64,000 nt of DNA from Hippasteria phrygiana (GCA_037893225.1 JAZGUH010000281.1:124001-188000); one strand, 5' to 3'; positions 38,499 through 52,864 are shown, counted from the stretch's first letter. The notes: generated by a model from the letters alone, not told the origin. Program-made: numbers and translations.

Positions 38499-41400
38499 TT
38501 ATGAATGAGTAAAGCAAGTCCATACCCCAGGGAATTTGACAGGCATGGAGCAATAAATAGAAGGTAATATGCACACAGATGGTGGCCGGAAAGAAAATAA
38601 ACATTGCGAGGTTTGAATTTTCTCCACACGTTTTAACTCTAAGAAGCCGCCGATAATTGCAACATGTAGCGCCAGATCTAAGCTATCCATACATGTCAAA
38701 ATTACTGAATTTGGTTGATATTTCATGCAATTATGAATGAGTAAAGCAAGTCCATACCCCAGGGAATTTGACAGGCATGGAGCAATAAATAAAAGGTAAT
38801 CTGCACACAGATGGTGGCCGGGAAGAAAATAAACATTGCGAGGTTTGAATTTTCTCCACAAGTGTTAACTCTAAGAAGCCGCCGATAATTGCAACATGTA
38901 GCGCCAGATCTAAGCTATCCATACATGTAAAAATTACTGAATTTGGTTGATATTTCATGCAATTATGAATGAGTAAATCAAGTCATACCCCAGGGAATTT
39001 GACATGCATGGAGCAATAAATAGACGGTAACATGTACACAGATGTTGGCCGGGAAGAAAATAAACATTGCGAGGTTTGAATTTTCTCCACAAGTGTTAAC
39101 TCTAAGAAGCCGCCGATAATTGCAACATGTAGCGCCAGATCTAAGCTATCCATACATGTCAAAATTACTGAATTTGGTTGATATTTCATGCAATTATGAA
39201 TGAGTAAAGCAAGTCCATACACCAGGGAATTTGACATGCATGGAGCAATAAATAGACGGTAACATGTACACAGATGTTGGCCGGAAAGAAAATAAACATT
39301 GCGAGGTTTGAATGTTCTCCACAAGTTTTAACTCTAAGAAGCCGCCGATAATTGCAACATGTAGCGCCAGATCTAAGCTATCCATACATGTCAAAATTAC
39401 TGAATTTGGTTGATATTTCATGCAATTATGAATGAGTAAAGCAAGTCCATACCCCAGGGAATTTGACATGCATGGAGCAATAAATAAAAGGTAATCTGCA
39501 CACAGATGGTGGCCGGGAAGAAAATAAACATTGCGAGGTTTGAATTTTCTCCACAAGTGTTAAATCTAAGAAGCCGCCGATAATTGCAACATGTAGCGCC
39601 AGATCTAAGCTATCCATACATGTCAAAATTACTGAATTTGGTTGATATTTCATGCAATTATGAATGAGTAAAGCAAGTCATACCCTAGGGAATTTGACAT
39701 GCATGGAGCAATAAATAGACGGTAACATGTACACAGATGTTGGCCGGGAAGAAAATAAACATTGCGAGGTTTGAATTTTCTCCACAAGTGTTAACTCTAA
39801 GAAGCCGCCGATAATTGCAACATGTAGCGCCAGATCTAAGCTATCCATACATGTAAAAATTACTGAATTTGGTTGATATTTCATGCAATTATGAATGAGT
39901 AAAGCAAGTCCATACCCCAGGGAATTTGACAGGCATGGAGCAATAAATAAAAGGTAATCTGCACACAGATGGTGGCCGGGAAGAAAATAAACATTGCGAG
40001 GTTTGAATTTTCTCCACAAGTTTTAACTCTAAGAAGCCGCCGATAATTGCAACATGTAGCGCCAGATCTAAGCTATCCATACATGTCAAAATTACTGAAT
40101 TTGGTTGATATTTCATGCAATTATGAATGAGTAAAGCAAGTCATACCCTAGGGAATTTGACATGCATGGAGCAATAAATAGACGGTAACATGTACACAGA
40201 TGTTGGCCGGGAAGAAAATAAACATTGCGAGGTTTGAATTTTCTCCACAAGTGTTAATTCTAAGAAGCCGCCGATAATTGCAACATGTAGCGCCAGATCT
40301 AAGCTATCCATACATGTCAAAATTACTGAATTTGGTTGATATTTCATGCAATTATGAATGAGTAAAGCAAGTCCATACCCCAGGGAATTTGACAGGCATG
40401 GAGCAATAAATAGAAGGTAATATGCACACAGATGGTGGCCGGAAAGAAAATAAACATTGCGAGGTTTGAATTTTCTCCACACGTTTTAACTCTAAGAAGC
40501 CGCCGATAATTGCAACATGTAGCGCCAGATCTAAGCTATCCATACATGTCAAAATTACTGAATTTGGTTGATATTTCATGCAATTATGAATGAGTAAAGC
40601 AAGTCCATACCCCAGGGAATTTGACAGGCATGGAGCAATAAATAAAAGGTAATCTGCACACAGATGGTGGCCGGGAAGAAAATAAACATTGCGAGGTTTG
40701 AATTTTCTCCACAAGTGTTAACTCTAAGAAGCCGCCGATAATTGCAACATGTAGCGCCAGATCTAAGCTATCCATACATGTAAAAATTACTGAATTTGGT
40801 TGATATTTCATGCAATTATGAATGAGTAAATCAAGTCATACCCCAGGGAATTTGACATGCATGGAGCAATAAATAGACGGTAACATGTACACAGATGTTG
40901 GCCGGGAAGAAAATAAACATTGCGAGGTTTGAATTTTCTCCACAAGTGTTAACTCTAAGAAGCCGCCGATAATTGCAACATGTAGCGCCAGATCTAAGCT
41001 ATCCATACATGTCAAAATTACTGAATTTGGTTGATATTTCATGCAATTATGAATGAGTAAAGCAAGTCCATACACCAGGGAATTTGACATGCATGGAGCA
41101 ATAAATAGACGGTAACATGTACACAGATGTTGGCCGGAAAGAAAATAAACATTGCGAGGTTTGAATGTTCTCCACAAGTTTTAACTCTAAGAAGCCGCCG
41201 ATAATTGCAACATGTAGCGCCAGATCTAAGCTATCCATACATGTCAAAATTACTGAATTTGGTTGATATTTCATGCAATTATGAATGAGTAAAGCAAGTC
41301 CATACCCCAGGGAATTTGACATGCATGGAGCAATAAATAAAAGGTAATCTGCACACAGATGGTGGCCGGGAAGAAAATAAACATTGCGAGGTTTGAATTT

Positions 41401-41741
41401 TCTCCACAAGTGTTAAATCTAAGAAGCCGCCGACAATTGCAACATGTAGCGCCAGATCTAAGCTATCCATACATGTCAAAATTACTGAATTTGGTTGATA
41501 TTTCATGCAATTATGAATGAGTAAAGCAAGTCATACCCTAGGGAATTTGACATGCATGGAGCAATAAATAGACGGTAACATGTACACAGATGTTGGCCGG
41601 GAAGAAAATAAACATTGCGAGGTTTGAATTTTCTCCACAAGTGTTAACTCTAAGAAGCCGCCGATAATTGCAACATGTAGCGCCAGATCTAAGCTATCCA
41701 TACATGTCAAAATTACTGAATTTGGTTGATATTTCATGCAA
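38499..41741. repeat. HOR super-unit 2: 8-mer (38499-40351) + 6-mer (40352-41741), 3243 bp
   Basis: The 8-mer has the standard order. The second part is a 6-mer, D'-A-C'-B-AT-C, one monomer shorter than in the other super-units. Its AT monomer (41279) has the GCCGACAATTG marker, so it holds the place of the 7-mer. The final C monomer keeps ATGTCAAAATT, where other copies in this place have ATGTAAAAATT. Confidence 0.92.
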
Positions 41742-44700
41742 TTATGAATGAGTAAAGCAAGTCCATACCCCAGGGAATTTGACAGGCATGGAGCAATAAA
41801 TAGAAGGTAATATGCACACAGATGGTGGCCGGAAAGAAAATAAACATTGCGAGGTTTGAATTTTCTCCACACGTTTTAACTCTAAGAAGCCGCCGATAAT
41901 TGCAACATGTAGCGCCAGATCTAAGCTATCCATACATGTCAAAATTACTGAATTTGGTTGATATTTCATGCAATTATGAATGAGTAAAGCAAGTCCATAC
42001 CCCAGGGAATTTGACAGGCATGGAGCAATAAATAAAAGGTAATCTGCACACAGATGGTGGCCGGGAAGAAAATAAACATTGCGAGGTTTGAATTTTCTCC
42101 ACAAGTGTTAACTCTAAGAAGCCGCCGATAATTGCAACATGTAGCGCCAGATCTAAGCTATCCATACATGTAAAAATTACTGAATTTGGTTGATATTTCA
42201 TGCAATTATGAATGAGTAAATCAAGTCATACCCCAGGGAATTTGACATGCATGGAGCAATAAATAGACGGTAACATGTACACAGATGTTGGCCGGGAAGA
42301 AAATAAACATTGCGAGGTTTGAATTTTCTCCACAAGTGTTAACTCTAAGAAGCCGCCGATAATTGCAACATGTAGCGCCAGATCTAAGCTATCCATACAT
42401 GTCAAAATTACTGAATTTGGTTGATATTTCATGCAATTATGAATGAGTAAAGCAAGTCCATACACCAGGGAATTTGACATGCATGGAGCAATAAATAGAC
42501 GGTAACATGTACACAGATGTTGGCCGGAAAGAAAATAAACATTGCGAGGTTTGAATGTTCTCCACAAGTTTTAACTCTAAGAAGCCGCCGATAATTGCAA
42601 CATGTAGCGCCAGATCTAAGCTATCCATACATGTCAAAATTACTGAATTTGGTTGATATTTCATGCAATTATGAATGAGTAAAGCAAGTCCATACCCCAG
42701 GGAATTTGACATGCATGGAGCAATAAATAAAAGGTAATCTGCACACAGATGGTGGCCGGGAAGAAAATAAACATTGCGAGGTTTGAATTTTCTCCACAAG
42801 TGTTAAATCTAAGAAGCCGCCGATAATTGCAACATGTAGCGCCAGATCTAAGCTATCCATACATGTCAAAATTACTGAATTTGGTTGATATTTCATGCAA
42901 TTATGAATGAGTAAAGCAAGTCATACCCTAGGGAATTTGACATGCATGGAGCAATAAATAGACGGTAACATGTACACAGATGTTGGCCGGGAAGAAAATA
43001 AACATTGCGAGGTTTGAATTTTCTCCACAAGTGTTAACTCTAAGAAGCCGCCGATAATTGCAACATGTAGCGCCAGATCTAAGCTATCCATACATGTAAA
43101 AATTACTGAATTTGGTTGATATTTCATGCAATTATGAATGAGTAAAGCAAGTCCATACCCCAGGGAATTTGACAGGCATGGAGCAATAAATAAAAGGTAA
43201 TCTGCACACAGATGGTGGCCGGGAAGAAAATAAACATTGCGAGGTTTGAATTTTCTCCACAAGTTTTAACTCTAAGAAGCCGCCGATAATTGCAACATGT
43301 AGCGCCAGATCTAAGCTATCCATACATGTCAAAATTACTGAATTTGGTTGATATTTCATGCAATTATGAATGAGTAAAGCAAGTCATACCCTAGGGAATT
43401 TGACATGCATGGAGCAATAAATAGACGGTAACATGTACACAGATGTTGGCCGGGAAGAAAATAAACATTGCGAGGTTTGAATTTTCTCCACAAGTGTTAA
43501 TTCTAAGAAGCCGCCGATAATTGCAACATGTAGCGCCAGATCTAAGCTATCCATACATGTCAAAATTACTGAATTTGGTTGATATTTCATGCAATTATGA
43601 ATGAGTAAAGCAAGTCCATACCCCAGGGAATTTGACAGGCATGGAGCAATAAATAGAAGGTAATATGCACACAGATGGTGGCCGGAAAGAAAATAAACAT
43701 TGCGAGGTTTGAATTTTCTCCACACGTTTTAACTCTAAGAAGCCGCCGATAATTGCAACATGTAGCGCCAGATCTAAGCTATCCATACATGTCAAAATTA
43801 CTGAATTTGGTTGATATTTCATGCAATTATGAATGAGTAAAGCAAGTCCATACCCCAGGGAATTTGACAGGCATGGAGCAATAAATAAAAGGTAATCTGC
43901 ACACAGATGGTGGCCGGGAAGAAAATAAACATTGCGAGGTTTGAATTTTCTCCACAAGTGTTAACTCTAAGAAGCCGCCGATAATTGCAACATGTAGCGC
44001 CAGATCTAAGCTATCCATACATGTAAAAATTACTGAATTTGGTTGATATTTCATGCAATTATGAATGAGTAAATCAAGTCATACCCCAGGGAATTTGACA
44101 TGCATGGAGCAATAAATAGACGGTAACATGTACACAGATGTTGGCCGGGAAGAAAATAAACATTGCGAGGTTTGAATTTTCTCCACAAGTGTTAACTCTA
44201 AGAAGCCGCCGATAATTGCAACATGTAGCGCCAGATCTAAGCTATCCATACATGTCAAAATTACTGAATTTGGTTGATATTTCATGCAATTATGAATGAG
44301 TAAAGCAAGTCCATACACCAGGGAATTTGACATGCATGGAGCAATAAATAGACGGTAACATGTACACAGATGTTGGCCGGAAAGAAAATAAACATTGCGA
44401 GGTTTGAATGTTCTCCACAAGTTTTAACTCTAAGAAGCCGCCGATAATTGCAACATGTAGCGCCAGATCTAAGCTATCCATACATGTCAAAATTACTGAA
44501 TTTGGTTGATATTTCATGCAATTATGAATGAGTAAAGCAAGTCCATACCCCAGGGAATTTGACATGCATGGAGCAATAAATAAAAGGTAATCTGCACACA
44601 GATGGTGGCCGGGAAGAAAATAAACATTGCGAGGTTTGAATTTTCTCCACAAGTGTTAAATCTAAGAAGCCGCCGACAATTGCAACATGTAGCGCCAGAT

Positions 44701-45216
44701 CTAAGCTATCCATACATGTCAAAATTACTGAATTTGGTTGATATTTCATGCAATTATGAATGAGTAAAGCAAGTCATACCCTAGGGAATTTGACATGCAT
44801 GGAGCAATAAATAGACGGTAACATGTACACAGATGTTGGCCGGGAAGAAAATAAACATTGCGAGGTTTGAATTTTCTCCACAAGTGTTAACTCTAAGAAG
44901 CCGCCGATAATTGCAACATGTAGCGCCAGATCTAAGCTATCCATACATGTAAAAATTACTGAATTTGGTTGATATTTCATGCAATTATGAATGAGTAAAG
45001 CAAGTCCATACCCTAGGGAATTTGACATGCATTGAGCAATAAATAAAAGGTAATCTGCACACAGATGGTGGCCGGGAAGAAAATAAACATTGCGAGGTTT
45101 GAATTTTCTCCACAAGTGTTAACTCTAAGAAGCCGCCGATAATTGCAACATGTAGCGCCAGATCTAAGCTATCCATACATGTCAAAATTACTGAATTTGG
45201 TTGATATTTCATGCAA
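41742..45216. repeat. HOR super-unit 3: 8-mer (41742-43594) + 7-mer (43595-45216), 3475 bp
   Basis: Same structure as super-unit 1. GCCGACAATTG occurs in the AT monomer at 44522. The chimera at 44985 carries a private change, GCATTGAGC for GCATGGAGC, at 45033. Confidence 0.93.
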
Positions 45217-48200
45217 TTATGAATGAGTAAAGCAAGTCCATACCCCAGGGAATTTGACAGGCATGGAGCAATAAATAGAAGGTAATATGCACACAGATGG
45301 TGGCCGGAAAGAAAATAAACATTGCGAGGTTTGAATTTTCTCCACACGTTTTAACTCTAAGAAGCCGCCGATAATTGCAACATGTAGCGCCAGATCTAAG
45401 CTATCCATACATGTCAAAATTACTGAATTTGGTTGATATTTCATGCAATTATGAATGAGTAAAGCAAGTCCATACCCCAGGGAATTTGACAGGCATGGAG
45501 CAATAAATAAAAGGTAATCTGCACACAGATGGTGGCCGGGAAGAAAATAAACATTGCGAGGTTTGAATTTTCTCCACAAGTGTTAACTCTAAGAAGCCGC
45601 CGATAATTGCAACATGTAGCGCCAGATCTAAGCTATCCATACATGTAAAAATTACTGAATTTGGTTGATATTTCATGCAATTATGAATGAGTAAATCAAG
45701 TCATACCCCAGGGAATTTGACATGCATGGAGCAATAAATAGACGGTAACATGTACACAGATGTTGGCCGGGAAGAAAATAAACATTGCGAGGTTTGAATT
45801 TTCTCCACAAGTGTTAACTCTAAGAAGCCGCCGATAATTGCAACATGTAGCGCCAGATCTAAGCTATCCATACATGTCAAAATTACTGAATTTGGTTGAT
45901 ATTTCATGCAATTATGAATGAGTAAAGCAAGTCCATACACCAGGGAATTTGACATGCATGGAGCAATAAATAGACGGTAACATGTACACAGATGTTGGCC
46001 GGAAAGAAAATAAACATTGCGAGGTTTGAATGTTCTCCACAAGTTTTAACTCTAAGAAGCCGCCGATAATTGCAACATGTAGCGCCAGATCTAAGCTATC
46101 CATACATGTCAAAATTACTGAATTTGGTTGATATTTCATGCAATTATGAATGAGTAAAGCAAGTCCATACCCCAGGGAATTTGACATGCATGGAGCAATA
46201 AATAAAAGGTAATCTGCACACAGATGGTGGCCGGGAAGAAAATAAACATTGCGAGGTTTGAATTTTCTCCACAAGTGTTAAATCTAAGAAGCCGCCGATA
46301 ATTGCAACATGTAGCGCCAGATCTAAGCTATCCATACATGTCAAAATTACTGAATTTGGTTGATATTTCATGCAATTATGAATGAGTAAAGCAAGTCATA
46401 CCCTAGGGAATTTGACATGCATGGAGCAATAAATAGACGGTAACATGTACACAGATGTTGGCCGGGAAGAAAATAAACATTGCGAGGTTTGAATTTTCTC
46501 CACAAGTGTTAACTCTAAGAAGCCGCCGATAATTGCAACATGTAGCGCCAGATCTAAGCTATCCATACATGTAAAAATTACTGAATTTGGTTGATATTTC
46601 ATGCAATTATGAATGAGTAAAGCAAGTCCATACCCCAGGGAATTTGACAGGCATGGAGCAATAAATAAAAGGTAATCTGCACACAGATGGTGGCCGGGAA
46701 GAAAATAAACATTGCGAGGTTTGAATTTTCTCCACAAGTTTTAACTCTAAGAAGCCGCCGATAATTGCAACATGTAGCGCCAGATCTAAGCTATCCATAC
46801 ATGTCAAAATTACTGAATTTGGTTGATATTTCATGCAATTATGAATGAGTAAAGCAAGTCATACCCTAGGGAATTTGACATGCATGGAGCAATAAATAGA
46901 CGGTAACATGTACACAGATGTTGGCCGGGAAGAAAATAAACATTGCGAGGTTTGAATTTTCTCCACAAGTGTTAATTCTAAGAAGCCGCCGATAATTGCA
47001 ACATGTAGCGCCAGATCTAAGCTATCCATACATGTCAAAATTACTGAATTTGGTTGATATTTCATGCAATTATGAATGAGTAAAGCAAGTCCATACCCCA
47101 GGGAATTTGACAGGCATGGAGCAATAAATAGAAGGTAATATGCACACAGATGGTGGCCGGAAAGAAAATAAACATTGCGAGGTTTGAATTTTCTCCACAC
47201 GTTTTAACTCTAAGAAGCCGCCGATAATTGCAACATGTAGCGCCAGATCTAAGCTATCCATACATGTCAAAATTACTGAATTTGGTTGATATTTCATGCA
47301 ATTATGAATGAGTAAAGCAAGTCCATACCCCAGGGAATTTGACAGGCATGGAGCAATAAATAAAAGGTAATCTGCACACAGATGGTGGCCGGGAAGAAAA
47401 TAAACATTGCGAGGTTTGAATTTTCTCCACAAGTGTTAACTCTAAGAAGCCGCCGATAATTGCAACATGTAGCGCCAGATCTAAGCTATCCATACATGTA
47501 AAAATTACTGAATTTGGTTGATATTTCATGCAATTATGAATGAGTAAATCAAGTCATACCCCAGGGAATTTGACATGCATGGAGCAATAAATAGACGGTA
47601 ACATGTACACAGATGTTGGCCGGGAAGAAAATAAACATTGCGAGGTTTGAATTTTCTCCACAAGTGTTAACTCTAAGAAGCCGCCGATAATTGCAACATG
47701 TAGCGCCAGATCTAAGCTATCCATACATGTCAAAATTACTGAATTTGGTTGATATTTCATGCAATTATGAATGAGTAAAGCAAGTCCATACACCAGGGAA
47801 TTTGACATGCATGGAGCAATAAATAGACGGTAACATGTACACAGATGTTGGCCGGAAAGAAAATAAACATTGCGAGGTTTGAATGTTCTCCACAAGTTTT
47901 AACTCTAAGAAGCCGCCGATAATTGCAACATGTAGCGCCAGATCTAAGCTATCCATACATGTCAAAATTACTGAATTTGGTTGATATTTCATGCAATTAT
48001 GAATGAGTAAAGCAAGTCCATACCCCAGGGAATTTGACATGCATGGAGCAATAAATAAAAGGTAATCTGCACACAGATGGTGGCCGGGAAGAAAATAAAC
48101 ATTGCGAGGTTTGAATTTTCTCCACAAGTGTTAAATCTAAGAAGCCGCCGACAATTGCAACATGTAGCGCCAGATCTAAGCTATCCATACATGTCAAAAT

Positions 48201-48691
48201 TACTGAATTTGGTTGATATTTCATGCAATTATGAATGAGTAAAGCAAGTCATACCCTAGGGAATTTGACATGCATGGAGCAATAAATAGACGGTAACATG
48301 TACACAGATGTTGGCCGGGAAGAAAATAAACATTGCGAGGTTTGAATTTTCTCCACAAGTGTTAACTCTAAGAAGCCGCCGATAATTGCAACATGTAGCG
48401 CCAGATCTAAGCTATCCATACATGTAAAAATTACTGAATTTGGTTGATATTTCATGCAATTATGAATGAGTAAAGCAAGTCCATACCCTAGGGAATTTGA
48501 CATGCATGGAGCAATAAATAAAAGGTAATCTGCACACAGATGGTGGCCGGGAAGAAAATAAACATTGCGAGGTTTGAATTTTCTCCACAAGTGTTAACTC
48601 TAAGAAGCCGCCGATAATTGCAACATGTAGCGCCAGATCTAAGCTATCCATACATGTCAAAATTACTGAATTTGGTTGATATTTCATGCAA
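45217..48691. repeat. HOR super-unit 4: 8-mer (45217-47069) + 7-mer (47070-48691), 3475 bp
   Basis: Same structure as super-units 1 and 3. GCCGACAATTG occurs in the AT monomer at 47997 and the chimera is at 48460. The next monomer (48692) is A rather than D', which ends the nested HOR domain. Confidence 0.93.
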
Positions 48692-50082
48692 TTATGAATG
48701 AGTAAAGCAAGTCCATACCCCAGGGAATTTGACAGGCATGGAGCAATAAATAAAAGGTAATCTGCACACAGATGGTGGCCGGGAAGAAAATAAACATTGC
48801 GAGGTTTGAATTTTCTCCACAAGTGTTAACTCTAAGAAGCCGCCGATAATTGCAACATGTAGCGCCAGATCTAAGCTATCCATACATGTCAAAATTACTG
48901 AATTTGGTTGATATTTCATGCAATTATGAATGAGTAGAGCAAGTCCATACACCAGGGAATTTGACATGCATGGAGCAATAAATAGACGGTAATATGTACA
49001 CAGATGTTGGCCGGAAAGAAAATAAACATTGCGAGGTTTGAATTTTATAAACAAGTTTTAACTCTAGGAAGCCGCCAATGATTGCAACATGTAGCGCCAG
49101 ATCTAAGCTATCCATACATGTCAAAATTACTGTATTTGGTTGATATTTCATGCAATTATGAATGAGTAGAGCAAGTCCATACCCCAGGGAATTTGACAGG
49201 CATGGAGCAATAAATAGAAGGTAATATGCACACAGATGTTGGCCGGAAAGAAAATAAACATTGCGAGGTTTGAATTTTCTCCACAAGTGTTAACTCTAAG
49301 AAGCCGCCGATAATTGCAACATGTAGCGCCAGATCTAAGCTATCCATACATGTAAAAATTACTGAATTTGGTTGATATTTCATGCAATTATGAATGAGTA
49401 AAGCAAGTCCATACCCCAGGGAATTTGACAGGCATGGAGCAATAAATAAAAGGTAATCTGCACACAGATGGTGGCCGGGAAGAAAATAAACATTGCGAGG
49501 TTTGAATTTTCTCCACAAGTTTTAACTCTAAGAAGCCGCCGATAATTGCAACATGTAGCGCCAGATCTAAGCTATCCATACATGTCAAAATTACTGAATT
49601 TGGTTGATATTTCATGCAATTATGAATGAGTAAAGCAAGTCATACCCTAGGGAATTTGACAGGCATGGAGCAATAAATAGACGGTAACATGTACACAGAT
49701 GTTGGCCGGGAAGAAAATAAACATTGCGAGGTTTGAATTTTCTCCACAAGTGTTAATTCTAAGAAGCCGCCGATAATTGCAACATGTAGCGCCAGATCTA
49801 AGCTATCCATACATGTCAAAATTACTGAATTTGGTTGATATTTCATGCAATTATGAATGAGTAAAGCAAGTCCATACCCCAGGGAATTTGACAGGCATGG
49901 AGCAATAAATAGAAGGTAATATGCACACAGATGGTGGCCGGAAAGAAAATAAACATTGCGAGGTTTGAATTTTCTCCACACGTTTTAACTCTAAGAAGCC
50001 GCCGATAATTGCAACATGTAGCGCCAGATCTAAGCTATCCATACATGTAAAAATTACTGAATTTGGTTGATATTTCATGCAA
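48692..50082. repeat. Cassette A-E-F-A'-C-D'
   Basis: Six monomers at 48692, 48924, 49156, 49388, 49620 (231 bp) and 49851. This is the E-F-A'-C-D' order seen before 35024, but the C monomer has GACAGGC in place of GACATGC. The E monomer opens with AGTAGAGC instead of AGTAAAGC. Confidence 0.88.
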
Positions 50083-51473
50083 TTATGAATGAGTAAAGCA
50101 AGTCCATACCCCAGGGAATTTGACAGGCATGGAGCAATAAATAAAAGGTAATCTGCACACAGATGGTGGCCGGGAAGAAAATAAACATTGCGAGGTTTGA
50201 ATTTTCTCCACAAGTGTTAACTCTAAGAAGCCGCCGATAATTGCAACATGTAGCGCCAGATCTAAGCTATCCATACATGTCAAAATTACTGAATTTGGTT
50301 GATATTTCATGCAATTATGAATGAGTAAATCAAGTCATACCCCAGGGAATTTGACATGCATGGAGCAATAAATAGACGGTAACATGTACACAGATGTTGG
50401 CCGGGAAGAAAATAAACATTGCGAGGTTTGAATTTTCTCCACAAGTGTTAATTCTAAGAAGCCGCCGATAATTGCAACATGTAGCGCCAGATCTAAGCTA
50501 TCCATACATGTCAAAATTACTGAATTTGGATGATATTTCATGCAATTATGAATGAGTAAAGCAAGTCCATACCCCAGGGAATTTGACAGGCATGGAGCAA
50601 TAAATAGAAGGTAATATGCACACAGATGTTGGCCGGAAAGAAAATAAACATTGCGAGGTTTGAATTTTCTCCACAAGTTTTAACTCTAAGAAGCCGCCGA
50701 TAATTGCAACATGTAGCGCCAGATCTAAGCTATCCATACATGTCAAAATTACTGAATTTGGTTGATATTTCATGCAATTATGAATGAGTAAAGCAAGTCC
50801 ATACCCCAGGGAATTTGACAGGCATGGAGCAATATATAAGAGGTAATCTGCACACAGATGGTGGCCGGGAAGAAAATAAACAGTGCGAGGTTTGAATTTT
50901 CTCCACAAGTGTTAACTCTAAGAAGCCGCCGATAATTGCAACATGTAGCGCCAGATCTAAGCTATCCATACATGTCAAAATTACTGAATTTGGTTGATAT
51001 TTCATGCAATTATGAATGAGTAAAGCAAGTCCATACCCCAGGGAATTTGACAGGCATGGAGCAATAAATAAAAGGTAATCTGCACACAGATGGTGGCCGG
51101 GAAGAAAATAAACATTGCGAGGTTTGAATTTTCTCCACAAGTTTTAACTCTAAGAAGCCGCCGATAATTGCAACATGTAGCGCCAGATCTAAGCTATCCA
51201 TACATGTCAAAATTACTGAATTTGGTTGATATTTCATGCAATTATGAATGAGTAAAGCAAGTCCATACCCCAGGGAATTTGACAGGCATGGAGCAATATA
51301 TAAGAGGTAATCTGCACACAGATGGTGGCCGGGAAGAAAATAAACATTGCGAGGTTTGAATTTTCTCCACAAGTGTTAACTCTAAGAAGCCGCCGATAAT
51401 TGCAACATGTAGCGCCAGATCTAAGCTATCCATACATGTCAAAATTACTGAATTTGGTTGATATTTCATGCAA

Positions 51474-51705
51474 TTATGAATGAGTAAAGCAAGTCCATAC
51501 CCCAGGGAATTTGACAGGCATGGAGCAATAAATAAAAGGTAATCTGCACACAGATGGTGGCCGGGAAGAAAATAAACATTGCGAGGTTTGAATTTTCTCC
51601 ACAAGTGTTAACTCTAAGAAGCCGCCGATAATTGCAACATGTAGCGCCAGATCTAAGCTATCCATACATGTCAAAATTACTGAATTTGGTTGATATTTCA
51701 TGCAA
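51474..51705. repeat. Reference monomer, type A (commonest)
   Basis: Diagnostic sites in order: AGTAAAGC, CCATACCCC, GACAGGC, AATAAATAAAAGG, TAATCTGC, GATGGTGG, CCGGGAAG, GAATTTTCTCC, AAGTGTTAAC, CTAAGAAG, GCCGATAATTG, ATGTCAAAA, CTGAATTT. Subtypes: A' has AAGTTTTAAC; AT has GACATGC with GTTAAATCT; some A copies have ATGTAAAA. Three apparently identical A copies stand in a row at 51474, 51706 and 51938. Confidence 0.93.
51634..51671. other. Invariant core of the array 2 monomer with a 7-bp dyad (reference copy)
   Basis: Monomer offsets 161-198. The arms ACATGTA (51637-51643) and TACATGT (51665-51671) are reverse complements separated by 21 bp, and the spacer holds the palindrome AGATCT at 51649-51654. 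Over 248 monomers the only departures I found are ATTACAAC in two edge monomers (7669, 8133), the one-base loss CCATTATG in one duplicated monomer (9293, 13929), and a change at 58129. Conservation suggests a bound factor or a structural constraint; no known binding protein is identified. Confidence 0.6.
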
Positions 51706-52632
51706 TTATGAATGAGTAAAGCAAGTCCATACCCCAGGGAATTTGACAGGCATGGAGCAATAAATAAAAGGTAATCTGCACACAGATGGTGGCCGGGAAG
51801 AAAATAAACATTGCGAGGTTTGAATTTTCTCCACAAGTGTTAACTCTAAGAAGCCGCCGATAATTGCAACATGTAGCGCCAGATCTAAGCTATCCATACA
51901 TGTCAAAATTACTGAATTTGGTTGATATTTCATGCAATTATGAATGAGTAAAGCAAGTCCATACCCCAGGGAATTTGACAGGCATGGAGCAATAAATAAA
52001 AGGTAATCTGCACACAGATGGTGGCCGGGAAGAAAATAAACATTGCGAGGTTTGAATTTTCTCCACAAGTGTTAACTCTAAGAAGCCGCCGATAATTGCA
52101 ACATGTAGCGCCAGATCTAAGCTATCCATACATGTCAAAATTACTGAATTTGGTTGATATTTCATGCAATTATGAATGAGTAAAGCAAGTCATACCCTAG
52201 GGAATTTGACATGCATGGAGCAATAAATAGACGGTAACATGTACACAGATGTTGGCCGGGAAGAAAATAAACATTGCGAGGTTTGAATTTTCTCCACAAG
52301 TGTTAACTCTAAGAAGCCGCCGATAATTGCAACATGTAGCGCCAGATCTAAGCTATCCATACATGTCAAAATTACTGAATTTGGTTGATATTTCATGCAA
52401 TTATGAATGAGTAAAGCAAGTCCATACCCCAGGGAATTTGACAGGCATGGAGCAATAAATAAAAGGTAATCTGCACACAGATGGTGGCCGGGAAGAAAAT
52501 AAACATTGCGAGGTTTGAATTTTCTCCACAAGTGTTAACTCTAAGAAGCCGCCGATAATTGCAACATGTAGCGCCAGATCTAAGCTATCCATACATGTCA
52601 AAATTACTGAATTTGGTTGATAGTTCATGCAA

Positions 52633-52864
52633 TTATGAATGAGTAAAGCAAGTCCATACACCAGGGAATTTGACATGCATGGAGCAATAAATAGACGGTA
52701 ATCTGCACACAGATGGTGGCCGGGAAGAAAATAAACATTGCGAGGTTTGAATTTTCTCCACAAGTGTTAACTCTAAGAAGCCGCCGATAATTGCAACATG
52801 TAGCGCCAGATCTAAGCTATCCATACATGTCAAAATTACTGAATTTGGTTGATATTTCATGCAA
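52633..52864. repeat. Chimeric monomer, E head and A tail
   Basis: The head has CCATACACC, GACATGC and AGACGG as in types B and E. The tail has CTGCAC, GGTGGCCGGG and AGTGTTAACT as in type A. The only shared bases between the last head and first tail marker are GGTAAT at 52697-52702. The preceding monomer (TTGATAGTTC) precedes an intact E at 24593 and 27840, which points to an E head. Copied at 55647. Confidence 0.88.

Noticed and set aside
51525..51580. AATAAA hexamers once or more per monomer, possible polyadenylation signals
   Set aside because: They are expected in A-rich sequence, and there is no promoter or transcript to give them meaning.
51551..51600. tRNA-like internal promoter boxes (TGGCCGGGAAG as A box, GGTTTGAATTT as B box) in array 2 monomers
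   Set aside because: The B-box match misses key C residues and the boxes start only 27 bp apart, too close for a tRNA or tRNA-derived SINE. No acceptor stem or 3' end is visible.
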